From Anaerostipes amylophilus (GTDB lineage Bacteria; Bacillota; Clostridia; Lachnospirales; Lachnospiraceae), in contig NZ_JAOQJG010000006.1 of assembly GCF_025567365.1 (NCBI RefSeq), positions 1 through 64,000 on the forward strand: a DNA stretch of 64,000 nt, read 5' to 3'. Every line of letters starts with the position of its first letter. Position 1 is the first letter of the stretch. Below the pieces are notes generated by a model, which saw nothing but the letters and a program-made list of their open reading frames with translations, did no database searches and was not told the DNA's origin. Positions 26,055 to 34,511 of this stretch are shown here, in pieces. The translations under genes were made by a program, and so were the position numbers.

Positions 26055-27233
26055 ATGCTCTGCAAACAGAAACCGTACTTCGCCTTCTATCTGGGCGCTG
26101 GAGATAACAGGAAAGCGGATCAGGCTGCAACGCAGGGACTTGTGCTTGCCGTGATACATGGCGTTGTCATGACAGTCTGCTGTATCGCAATGATGCCGGC
26201 TTTTTTAGGAATGTTCACTTCATCCGAGACAGTGATTGAACTTGGCGTCCGCTATTCTGTTGTTGCATTCGCTTTTACATTGATTATCATTGTTGGTGTA
26301 ACATTCGAGAAAATATTCCAGGCAGTAGGAAACATGAAAACAACCATGATAAGCCTGATGTGCGGGTGCATCACAAACATTGTCTTAGACCCCGTTCTGA
26401 TTTTTGGCTATGGCTTATTCCCGGCAATGGGAATCGAAGGCGCTGCGCTGGCAACCGGTATCGGGCAAACTCTGACGCTGGCAATTTATCTGGTCGTTTA
26501 TTTTGTGCGGCCAATCCGCGTACATATTCGCAGGCAGTACATTCTGCCCGGCAAATGAATGGTATTGAAGCTATATTCAATCGGCATTCCTGCCACCTTG
26601 AATCTTGCACTTCCGTCTCTTTTGATTTCGGCGCTCAATGCTATTTTAGTAGCATTTTCCGAAGTGTATATTTTGGTTTTGGGAATCTATTACAAATTAC
26701 AGACTTTCATCTATCTGCTGGCGAATGGCATTGTGCAGGGGATGCGCCCCCTGATCGGCTATAACTACGGCGCGGGCGAGAACAAAAGGGTCAGTCAGAT
26801 TTATAAGATTGTCTTGTGCATGAGCGGTATCATTATGGTACTTGGAACAGTGATATGCCTTCTGATCCCCGGACAGTTGATGGGGCTGTTTACCCACACA
26901 AAAGCGACGATTCAGGCCGGGGAAACCGCCTTACGCATCATCGGGGCCGGGTTTATCGTCTCGGCGGTTTCTGTTACATCTTCCGGCGCATTGGAGGGAC
27001 TTGGGAAAGGAACTCCCTCCTTACTGATTTTCCTTTGCCGGTATGTAGTGGTCATCATCCCGGCTGCGTTTTTACTCAGCAGGTTTTTCGGGGCCGTTGG
27101 CGTCTGGAATGCGTTTTGGATCACGGAAGCGATTACAGCAATCATTTCTATTTGTATTTACTACAAGGCAATAGCAAAGCCAGCCGAGCCAGTCAACGGT
27201 CAAGATGAACGGCGCCATACGCACCGCCGTTGA
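26055..27233 (+). pseudogene. MATE transporter, N-terminally truncated with in-frame stop
   Basis: One frame carries most of a second MATE protein. It begins at FYLGAGDNRKADQAATQGL, so the first two membrane segments (~60 residues) are absent. A TGA at 26556-26558 splits it after RRQYILPGK, and it continues in the same frame with LKLYSIGIPATLNLALPSLL to 27233. An ATG directly follows the stop, but no ribosome site does. The leading ATG at 26027 with AAGGAG is in a different frame from the MATE sequence. With two lesions it is probably non-functional. Confidence 0.78.
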
Positions 27234-27234
27234 C
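27192..27234. repeat. Inverted repeat at right end of inserted segment
   Basis: GTCAACGG (27192-27199) and CCGTTGAC (27227-27234) lie just before the point where MATE sequence gives way to an ABC ATPase fragment on the other strand. It could be a terminator stem without T-run or an element end. Confidence 0.4.
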
Positions 27235-27246
27235 AGCCCCGCCTGC

Positions 27247-27320
27247 CTTTGTAGATTGACATCATTTACTGCTGTTTTGTCTTTGAACTGCTTGCTTAAA
27301 TGCTCTATTTTCAGTTCCAT
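27247..27320 (-). pseudogene. ABC transporter ATP-binding protein, N-terminal fragment
   Basis: After AAAGGAG on the minus strand, an ATG at 27320 starts MELKIEHLSKQFKDKTAVND, the first ~24 residues of an ABC ATPase. Homology stops before the Walker A motif, and the frame runs on as nonsense antisense to the MATE relic. The rest of the gene is missing. It lies downstream of the kinase gene and upstream of the permease remnant in the same orientation. Confidence 0.7.
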
Positions 27321-27354
27321 GCTTACACTCCTTTCTTTTGCTTCGGCTGAACAA

Positions 27355-27399
27355 TAAAAAGCCCTTGTTCGATAATCATTGTACCGAACAAAGGCTTTT
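27355..27399 (-). terminator. Terminator downstream of histidine kinase gene
   Basis: Arms 27355-27371 and 27385-27399 pair with an A-run facing a T-run; read on the minus strand it follows the kinase gene and precedes the ABC ATPase fragment. Confidence 0.7.
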
Positions 27400-27460
27400 C
27401 AATCTCAAAAATCACACGCTTAAATTCCTAAGTAATTCCTAAGATCACATTCTTATTTTC

Positions 27461-28588
27461 CTAAGCGGAAAGGGGTAATGTAATCACAAAGTCTATAGTT
27501 TCGTTTTGACTGGATGCAGTAATCTTTCCACCATGTAAATGTATAATTTCTTCCGCAATAGAAAGACCAAGCCCCGCACCACCTGTATTAGAAAGCCGAG
27601 CATCATCCAAGCGATTGAATTTTTCAAATATACTGTTAAGCTGTTCCTGTGGAATTGTTTTTCCACGATTTTCAAAAGTGATCTGTATATCATGCTCTAA
27701 CCGTTTGGTGGATATAGTGATTTCTGTCTGCGGGTAACTGTATGACGCAGCATTTCGTAAAAGGTTACTGAAAACTCTCGCCAGCTTTTCGGGATCAGCG
27801 TTCACAGATAAATTGTCCTCCGCAGTAAATACAGCCGTATTGCCATTTGCAGAGAGTGTCGGGTATATTTCATCTATTACCTGCGCAATCAAACAATGTA
27901 AATCTACATTTTCTTTTTTGATAATGACCGTATGTGCATTGTACTTGGTAATTTCAAAAAGCTCATTGATAAGTCTTTCAAGGCGCTCTGCTTTGTCCAA
28001 CGCCACCTTCACATACTTTTCCTTTTGCTGTTCAGGCATGTCAGGTGCTTCATGGAGCAGGCTCAAATAGCCGATTACCGTTGTGAGAGGGGTGCGTATA
28101 TCATGTGCCAGATACATAACAATTTCATTTTTCTTTTCTTCTGCCTGCTTTGCATCCTGCTTGCTCAACAGAACAGACATTTTAATCTGATTGAGCTGTT
28201 CCTCCAGTTCTTTCAGTGGCTCAGACAACGATACTGTATGATTGTTCTGCTCATAGACCGTTTGGGTTGCGTCAATTACTTCATCCAGATAGCCCCACGG
28301 CTTTTTCCAATAGTAATTGAAGATACATATAAAGCCAAGCATCAGATACAAAATAAAAAGCAGATCAAGCCGCCAGTAGAGCCATGCAAAAATACCGATG
28401 TCAAATTTTGAAAAGATGTAGTCCAAGATAAGGGTCAAACCATATCCAACAACGGTATAAACCAGCAATGATAGGTATAAGCGCGCTTTAAGGCGCTTTT
28501 CTGTTGATTTATAGGAAAGTTCGCCTTTGGCTCCTTTCCAAAAGAAAAATAGCCCACATAAAAGTGGGCAGAGCAAACAGATGATCAT
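27461..28588 (-). CDS. Sensor histidine kinase, VanS-like
   Basis: A membrane histidine kinase of ~375 aa. Two N-terminal membrane stretches are followed by a short linker, a HisKA domain with phospho-acceptor His in YLAHDIRTPLTTVIGYLSLL, then HATPase_c with N-box NLLRNAASYS, G1 and G2 (TGGAGLGLSIAEEI). The catalytic half resembles VanS and related kinases. No response regulator is adjacent; upstream lies an IS91-type relic. A longer frame opens at 28645, but its first 19 codons overlap the small IS-linked gene in another frame, so the original N terminus may be lost. I list the ATG at 28588. Confidence 0.72.
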   Translation of the reverse strand: MIICLLCPLLCGLFFFWKGAKGELSYKSTEKRLKARLYLSLLVYTVVGYGLTLILDYIFSKFDIGIFAWLYWRLDLLFILYLMLGFICIFNYYWKKPWGYLDEVIDATQTVYEQNNHTVSLSEPLKELEEQLNQIKMSVLLSKQDAKQAEEKKNEIVMYLAHDIRTPLTTVIGYLSLLHEAPDMPEQQKEKYVKVALDKAERLERLINELFEITKYNAHTVIIKKENVDLHCLIAQVIDEIYPTLSANGNTAVFTAEDNLSVNADPEKLARVFSNLLRNAASYSYPQTEITISTKRLEHDIQITFENRGKTIPQEQLNSIFEKFNRLDDARLSNTGGAGLGLSIAEEIIHLHGGKITASSQNETIDFVITLPLSA

Positions 28589-28592
28589 GGTT

Positions 28593-28766
28593 TTAGAAAA
28601 TATAAAAACCTTCTTCACCAAAATCATCACCAAACACATCTTCATTTAGGAAATAATCCGTATCCAGCAGGTCCTCCTCGCTCATATGGCGAATGTCCTC
28701 GGATGTCATACCTTCTGGAGGATTTAAAATATATTTTTCGCGTAGCTCTTTGATCTTCTTTTTCAT
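28593..28766 (-). CDS. Small acidic protein linked to IS91-type transposase
   Basis: A 57-aa gene. AGGAGG precedes ATG 28766; the protein runs MKKKIKELREKYILNPPEGM, then an acidic half ending EEGFYIF. I recall such proteins downstream of IS91-type transposases in gut Firmicutes. It is intact although the transposase upstream of it is decayed. Its 3' end overlaps the apparent start of the kinase frame. Function unknown. Confidence 0.6.
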   Translation of the reverse strand: MKKKIKELREKYILNPPEGMTSEDIRHMSEEDLLDTDYFLNEDVFGDDFGEEGFYIF

Positions 28767-28811
28767 GGTAGGGTTCCTCCTATATATGAGGATTATAGCA
28801 TAAAAAAGTGG

Positions 28812-29220
28812 TCATGCAGAAGAACGCTTTCCACGGGAGCGGGACATTGCTTTCTCGTATAAATCTTCAAGAGGTACGCGGTGATGGTTATGATATATTT
28901 CAAGGATCACCATCTGTTGTTTACAATGAGGACAGATCAGAGGATTATAGCCAAAAGAAGAAAGGATCGCAGTACGGAAAGCATTGCGAAGGAAAGTATA
29001 GTTGAAATGAGAGACATTACGCCAGAAAGCATCATCACTGTAACCGCCTTCAGAGATGAGACAATGGATATGAGGATTCCATTTAAGATCCCTGCCGAAA
29101 GTATGCAGGACCATGATAAAACCAGGGGTAAAGTTTTTGTGTTTGTTCATTTTAGAGAATAAACGAAGGACAACGCTGGAGACAGTTAAGGAGAGAGCAA
29201 TCCTGCAGTAAAAAAGGGAA
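28812..29220 (-). mobile_element. IS91-type (HUH) transposase relic
   Basis: The minus strand encodes HTFGRDLKWNPHIHCLISEG, with the HxH metal motif of Y2-type HUH transposases, and the usual C terminus ICPHCKQQMVILEIYHNHHR ... SRGKRSSA. Only ~112-135 residues remain of about 400. The junction NAFRTA/ILSSFGYNP joins parts that are far apart in intact relatives, so an internal deletion removed the catalytic Tyr region. The N-terminal zinc-binding part is also lost near 29220. Element ends were not identified. Confidence 0.7.
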
Positions 29221-29231
29221 ATCGTATTTTA

Positions 29232-30071
29232 ATGTCAATTCTTAATAAGACGCTAAAGACCATGCAGACATCGAAGTTGTCAGATGCGGTTTCTGCATAT
29301 GAAGAATCCCAGAAGAAAGTGACATTATCAGACTTTATCAAAGACAATCTGGCAGCAGTTTCTGTCGGGTGTACTGGTGCTTTTTTATTGGTTTTGATCG
29401 TGTTTTTAAAGCTGCTTCAAAAGGCAAGAATCGAAAGCGGGAAGATGGAACTAGATGAAAATTATGCAAGTGTTAGAACCGTTGTAAAAGAAATATATGA
29501 TGTGTTTGAACCAGAAGCAACGAAAAAAGAAGTTGACTATATCCAGAAAGTTGATGTGATATATGAGCATATTTTATGCGATATCACAAAAGTAGAACAA
29601 ATTCTTTTAAATCTAGTCAGTAATGCAGTAAAATATACAGCATCTGGTGGAACAGTAAAACTGAAGATACAAGAGATTCCATGTGATCAGGATGGGCTTG
29701 TCCAGATTAAAACAGAAGATAATGAGTTAAATGCAGAGATCGCAATCACGATCCTCAATGAAATGGGAATGAAAGTCGATCATGTAGAAGATGGAGTTCA
29801 ATGCGTCAGCAAGATCGAGCAGATGCCAGCAGATATCTACGATCTGATTTTAATGGATATCCAGATGCCAAATATGGATGGGTATAGGGCAACAGAAGCA
29901 ATCAGAGATTTAACAGATCAGAAAAAAGCAAAGATTCTGATCATTGCCATGACCGCCAATGCATTTGAGGAAGATCGTAAAATGGCATTATCAAAATGCA
30001 TGAATGGACATATTGCGAAACTAATTGATGTCAAGAATATGGAAGAAGTTTTGATGTCGGTTTTACGATAG
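29232..30071 (+). pseudogene. Collapsed hybrid sensor kinase/response regulator
   Basis: A 279-codon open frame that looks like a much larger hybrid kinase shortened by in-frame deletions. It keeps a membrane helix (VSVGCTGAFLLVLIVFLKLL, residues ~45-64), a piece of HATPase with the N-box KVEQILLNLVSNAVKYTA, then part of a receiver domain (EDNELNAEIAITILNEMGMK, YDLILMDIQMPNMDGYRATE). The HisKA phospho-acceptor region, the G-boxes and the start of the receiver are missing. The receiver Asp and the DxxMPxMDG motif survive. It starts 12 nt from the IS91 relic, which may have caused the decay. Confidence 0.7.
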
Positions 30072-30093
30072 TAAAAAAGAAGAGGTTATAAAT

Positions 30094-30137
30094 AAAAGGG
30101 ATCGATCACAAGAAAATATAAGTGATCAATCCCTTTT
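30094..30137. terminator. Bidirectional intrinsic terminator
   Basis: A 16-nt arm (30094-30109) pairs with 30122-30137 with one mismatch; A-run and T-run flank it. It lies between the convergent kinase relic and rqcH. Confidence 0.85.
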
Positions 30138-30178
30138 GTTATTTTGTGATACAAATTTTATAAATTCACAGATACAAC

Positions 30179-31921
30179 CTATTCAACAACCTCAATTCCG
30201 TCAATATTTGGAATACACATCATAGAATAGTTCGTATGGTAAATGACAAATCCAGGTTTTGCTTTCGGTGGTTTCCGAAGTTCTTTTCTCTGTACATAAT
30301 CGACTTCAACCTTTGGTGCCTGACGGCCTTTAGAATAATAAGCCGCAAGACGACCAGCTTCTTCAAATGTTGCATCTGGAAGCGTTTCTGCCTGCTCTTT
30401 ACGAACAATGACATGTGAACCAGGCATATTTTTCGCATGGAACCACCAGTCACCACCATTTGCAAATTTAAAGCTTAATTCATCATTCTGGTAGTTGTTT
30501 TTTCCAACATACATATGGAAACCATCGGAAGAAATAAAATGTAATGGTTTGGATTTTGCTTGTTTCTTACCCTTTTTCTTTCCATGGCTCTTAATATAAC
30601 CATAATCAGAAAGCTCATCTTTGATCAACTGAAGATCTTTTTCATCTTCTGATAAAGAAAGAGCGGTAGAGATGGAATCGAGATGATCAAGATCTGCTTT
30701 TGTCTCCACGACTAGCTCAGAAAGAGCTTCATACGTACGTTTTAATTTATTATATTTTGCAAAAAATTTCTTGGAATTCTCCAAAGGAGTTTTTGTTGGA
30801 TCCAGAGGGATCGTAATCTCTTCATTTGTATAATAATTCATGCAAGTCAGAGATTTTGCATTTGGTTCCAATCCATAGCCATAAGTTTGTGTAAGTTCTC
30901 CATAAACTTTGAATTTCTCACGTTTTTCCGTATCTTTTAACTGACGAAGCTGCAGATCATATTTCTTACTCGTTCTCTCAAGGGCTGTCTGCACGATCTT
31001 ACGAAGATCAGAAGATTTCTGCTTCATTCTCGTATATTTTTCTTTTTCAGAATAATACCCGATCAATACGTCGAAAATAGAATCATATGTTTTTGCGGTG
31101 CAGTCAGGATAAGAAGTTAAAGGGATACAAGAAAATTCCTTCGGTTCTTCCCCGGAATAAATGATATTTGGCTGATAAGCTTCATCTTCTACAAGAGCAT
31201 TTAATTTTATAAGCTGTCCATATAAACCAGCAGCACTGTCATCGGTCAAAGAATCCGTGGAAGCATTACCGTCAAGTCCTGCACGATAACAAAGTTCATT
31301 TGCGATCAAAGGACTCATTCCCGTGATGGAAGTATAAAGTGCTTTGCAAAGATTCAATGGTTTTGTGATGATATGCTGATAAAAGTCATCTGCAGTCAGG
31401 CTTGCTAGCGGATGTTTTCCCTTAGATGGCGGGAAGGTATAAGTACGTCCCGGCAATACCTCTCTGACAGAACTGATATTTGCAGAGATATGCTTGATGC
31501 TATCTAAGATCACATCATCGCTGTTTACAAAAATGATATTGCTGTGTTTTCCCATGATCTCAATGATCAGACGCTTCTGGCAGATATCTCCAAGTTCGTC
31601 CAGATGCTCAATCTGAATCTCAATGATACGCTCAAAATCAGGCTGAGTGATCGAGATGATCCTTCCGCTGCTGATATGTTTACGAAGCAGCATGCAGAAG
31701 TTTGGTGCCTGCATAGGGTTTGCTTTTCCTTCCTTGGATAAATAGACAAGGGGAAGAGAAGCACTGGCTGAGAGATGAAGTCTTGTTGTCAGTCTCTCTT
31801 TCTTGATCACAAGTGTGATCTCGTCGGCTTCTGGCTGATAGATCTTATAGATTCTTCCGCCAATGATCTGTTTATTTAATTCTGATACAATATTTGAAAT
31901 GACAAATCCGTCGAATGCCAT
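30179..31921 (-). CDS. rqcH: Ribosome quality control protein RqcH (NFACT family)
   Basis: A 580-aa NFACT protein, formerly called fibronectin-binding protein. It binds 60S-like 50S subunits carrying stalled peptidyl-tRNA and recruits tRNA-Ala to add alanine tails. Domains: NFACT-N (~1-210), with IYKIYQPEADEITLVIKKER, helix-hairpin-helix and coiled coil (~215-430), and NFACT-R (~455-570) with DGFHMYVGKNNYQNDELSFK and WFHAKNMPGSHVIVR. CCAGGAGG precedes the ATG on the minus strand. Length is typical. It appears to be monocistronic. Confidence 0.92.
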   Translation of the reverse strand: MAFDGFVISNIVSELNKQIIGGRIYKIYQPEADEITLVIKKERLTTRLHLSASASLPLVYLSKEGKANPMQAPNFCMLLRKHISSGRIISITQPDFERIIEIQIEHLDELGDICQKRLIIEIMGKHSNIIFVNSDDVILDSIKHISANISSVREVLPGRTYTFPPSKGKHPLASLTADDFYQHIITKPLNLCKALYTSITGMSPLIANELCYRAGLDGNASTDSLTDDSAAGLYGQLIKLNALVEDEAYQPNIIYSGEEPKEFSCIPLTSYPDCTAKTYDSIFDVLIGYYSEKEKYTRMKQKSSDLRKIVQTALERTSKKYDLQLRQLKDTEKREKFKVYGELTQTYGYGLEPNAKSLTCMNYYTNEEITIPLDPTKTPLENSKKFFAKYNKLKRTYEALSELVVETKADLDHLDSISTALSLSEDEKDLQLIKDELSDYGYIKSHGKKKGKKQAKSKPLHFISSDGFHMYVGKNNYQNDELSFKFANGGDWWFHAKNMPGSHVIVRKEQAETLPDATFEEAGRLAAYYSKGRQAPKVEVDYVQRKELRKPPKAKPGFVIYHTNYSMMCIPNIDGIEVVE

Positions 31922-32062
31922 AATGAAATACCTCCTGGTAAAAAATCGGTTATCTTATAATATAAGAAGATAAATCCGTCAAACAATTATATCAGAAATC
32001 GGGAAAAGTATAAAGAAAAAACGATCAAATCGATAAATCATAGAGAGATAGTCGGGATTTTG

Positions 32063-32091
32063 TTGTAATTAAAATCATTTCTTATTATAAT
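32063..32091 (+). promoter_or_regulatory. Sigma-A promoter for DUF7309-like gene
   Basis: TTGTAA (32063-32068), a 17-nt spacer and TATAAT (32086-32091) lie about 48 nt before the predicted start. Confidence 0.65.
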
Positions 32092-32138
32092 AAATCTTAA
32101 GTATACAAAATTACGTCAAAGATATGGAGGAAAGTTCA

Positions 32139-33152
32139 TTGAGAAAAGAAGCATCAATCAATGCATGGAAGCAGTTATATGATATTACATTAAAGTTAGA
32201 CAAATTAGAACCTTGGAATGATCTTGGAGATACGCAGCTTGTGACGATTCAGTTAAAAGACAGAGAAGAACCTGTCTTTTGCAGTGTGATGGGAAAATTC
32301 AGTGGGGAAAGAGGAATCGCAGTCTTCGACGGAATGGAAGGTTTAGGGGATTTTTATATGATCCTTGGAGCAGAAGAGGGAGATCTTCCAGCACAATATC
32401 TGATGGATGAACATTCAAGCCTTACTTGTTTCTGGGGAAGCATGATGAATGTTCCAGACGAGCAAAGAAGCGTGATCGATGAATTGGATATCCGTTTCAA
32501 AACAATCAGTGACTGGATTTATTTTGTTTCTTATAAAAAAGGATACAAACCATATCAGTTAGATGAAGATGAAGTAGCACTTCTTACAGAAACTTATGAA
32601 AATTTATATATGGTATTAGAAGCAGTCAAAGATGGAAAATTAAATCCAGATATCGAACAGGCAGAAGGAATCGTACGCCGTTATAATTCTGAAAATGACA
32701 CATGGGAGATGTTTGTAAAAGAAATTCCAGAAGCAGAAAAAGAATTTCCATCCGTGATGTTAGAAGATCAGGATTTAAAAGACGAATTAAAGAATAAGAA
32801 ACAGATTGATCTTGAAGTGATCTTAGATTTTACTTATCTCCCAGTGATGGTAGAAGGGGAAGAAGAGGGAGAACGTCCAAAGAATCCTCTGTTATTTATG
32901 GCATATGATAATACCGATGGCGGAGTGATCACAATGGATATTTTAGAAGAAGGTGATGATGAGATCAGTAGAACTTTGGGATTTTTCATCAGTTTCGTAC
33001 AGCAGAATGGAAGGATGAAGACGATCAAAGCAAGAAATCCATGGATTTTTGGAGCCTTAGAAGATATCTGTGAATACTGCAGTGTGGATCTTGTATATGA
33101 CCCAGTAGAAATCATGGATCAGGTCATTGAGGAAGTAATCTCCCAGTTGTAA
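32139..33152 (+). CDS. DUF7309/DUF6930-like hypothetical protein
   Basis: A 337-aa soluble, strongly acidic protein with no signal peptide or membrane segment. I recall similar proteins in Clostridia under DUF7309 plus DUF6930; this is from memory. Notable segments are FCSVMGKFSGERGIAVFDG near the N terminus and GRMKTIKARNPWIFGALEDI near the end. I prefer TTG at 32139, 7 nt after GGAGGA, because the in-frame ATG at 32124 overlaps that ribosome site. It has its own promoter and precedes the his operon, which also has its own. Function unknown. Confidence 0.65.
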   Translation: MRKEASINAWKQLYDITLKLDKLEPWNDLGDTQLVTIQLKDREEPVFCSVMGKFSGERGIAVFDGMEGLGDFYMILGAEEGDLPAQYLMDEHSSLTCFWGSMMNVPDEQRSVIDELDIRFKTISDWIYFVSYKKGYKPYQLDEDEVALLTETYENLYMVLEAVKDGKLNPDIEQAEGIVRRYNSENDTWEMFVKEIPEAEKEFPSVMLEDQDLKDELKNKKQIDLEVILDFTYLPVMVEGEEEGERPKNPLLFMAYDNTDGGVITMDILEEGDDEISRTLGFFISFVQQNGRMKTIKARNPWIFGALEDICEYCSVDLVYDPVEIMDQVIEEVISQL

Positions 33153-33196
33153 GATTTTCATGTAATATAGGATAAGATGAATTAGAGTGAACGAGG

Positions 33197-33225
33197 TTGA
33201 CAAATAAGTTAATGATTGGTAAAAT
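33197..33225 (+). promoter_or_regulatory. Sigma-A promoter for his operon
   Basis: TTGACA (33197-33202), a 17-nt spacer and TAAAAT (33220-33225). Downstream, in the leader, a small hairpin GTGCTAC/GTAGCAC (33240-33257) is followed by TTTAATT. No T-box or His-rich leader peptide was recognised. Confidence 0.7.
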
Positions 33226-33292
33226 ACAAATAATTTGACGTGCTACCTAAGTAGCACTTTAATTCGATAAAGTATCAAGGAGCGGCAAAATT

Positions 33293-34474
33293 ATGAATAA
33301 AAAGAGAGTCCACACACCAGAAGGTGTCAGAGATGTATATGGAACCGAATATGGACAGCGAAGCAAGTTAAAAGCCAAATTAAACAAAGTCTTTGCATCT
33401 TACGGATATGAAGGAATCAGAACTCCAGGATTTGAATTCTTTGACGTATTTAATAGCGAAAAAGGAACAGTCTCTGCAAGAGAGATGTTTAAATTTTTTG
33501 ACAGAGAAGGAAATACCTTAGTTCTTCGTCCAGACGTCACACCATCCATTGCACGTTGTATTGCAAAATATTTTAATGAAGAGAATATGGGAATCCGTCT
33601 TTCTTATGCAGGAAACGTGTTTTTGAATAACTCAAGTTATCAACTGAAGTTAAAAGAGACATGTCAGTTAGGTGCAGAATTAGTCAATGATGCATCTGTA
33701 CAGGCAGATACAGAATCCATTGCAATGGCAATTGATTGTTTTTTAGCAGCAGGATTAACAGATTTCAGACTTTCCATTGGGGAGGTTGAATTTTTTAACG
33801 GATTAACACAGACGATCAAAGAGGAAGAAGTCAAGACACAGCTTCGTGAATTGATCTTAAATAAAAACTATTTCGGATTAATGGAATATGTGGAAGCATT
33901 AGATTTATCTGATAAGATTAAAGATGTCTTCTTACATTTCAATGAGTTAAATGGAGATGTAGAGATCTTAGATCAAGCAGAAGCTATGGTAGAGAATGAA
34001 CAGTCTAAGAAAGCGATCAAAAGACTTCGTGATGTCTATGATATTTTGAAATTATACGGCAAAGAACAGTATGTAAGTTTCGATCTTGGAATGTTAAATA
34101 AACATAACTATTATACAGGAATCATTTTCAAAGGTTACACTTATGGAACTGGAGACGCAGTCCTAAAGGGTGGACGATATGATAATCTGATCGAACAGTT
34201 TGGAAAGAAAGCCCCATCTGTCGGATTTGCGATCGTATTAGATGAGCTGATGATGGCATTAAGTCGCCAGGGAATCCATATGGAAGCTGATCATATGGAT
34301 ACCATGATCATTTATAAAGAAGCAACGATGAAAGATGCGATCCTTCGAGCAGAAGAATTAAGAAAAGAAGGAAAGAAAGTCATCTTAGAGAGAAAGAATG
34401 ATCTGTGCAGTAAAGCAGATTATGAAAAATTTGCCAAAGAACATCGCCTTGGTGGAATCCTTTATTTTATCTAA
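33293..34474 (+). CDS. hisZ: ATP phosphoribosyltransferase regulatory subunit HisZ
   Basis: A 393-aa catalytically inactive histidyl-tRNA synthetase paralogue that activates short-form HisG and gives it histidine feedback control. It has the class II core: PEGVRDVYGTEYGQR near residues 9-23, motif 2-like VLRPDVTPSIARC, and GGRYDNLIEQFG near 303-314. The tRNA-binding and anticodon features of HisRS are absent. AAGGAG precedes the ATG. It is first in hisZGDBI, and hisG follows after 37 nt. Confidence 0.92.
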   Translation: MNKKRVHTPEGVRDVYGTEYGQRSKLKAKLNKVFASYGYEGIRTPGFEFFDVFNSEKGTVSAREMFKFFDREGNTLVLRPDVTPSIARCIAKYFNEENMGIRLSYAGNVFLNNSSYQLKLKETCQLGAELVNDASVQADTESIAMAIDCFLAAGLTDFRLSIGEVEFFNGLTQTIKEEEVKTQLRELILNKNYFGLMEYVEALDLSDKIKDVFLHFNELNGDVEILDQAEAMVENEQSKKAIKRLRDVYDILKLYGKEQYVSFDLGMLNKHNYYTGIIFKGYTYGTGDAVLKGGRYDNLIEQFGKKAPSVGFAIVLDELMMALSRQGIHMEADHMDTMIIYKEATMKDAILRAEELRKEGKKVILERKNDLCSKADYEKFAKEHRLGGILYFI

Positions 34475-34511
34475 TCAACAAATCTAGCACAAAGAAGGGA
34501 AACAAAAGATC

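Noticed and set aside
26556..26561. Programmed stop-codon read-through (or selenocysteine) in the MATE relic
   Set aside because: The gene also lacks its N terminus, no SECIS-like hairpin is evident, and family members have no Sec or Cys there that I know of; simple decay is enough.
33240..33264. His operon attenuator
   Set aside because: The 7-bp hairpin has only a weak T-rich tail and no His-codon leader peptide; kept as a note under the promoter.
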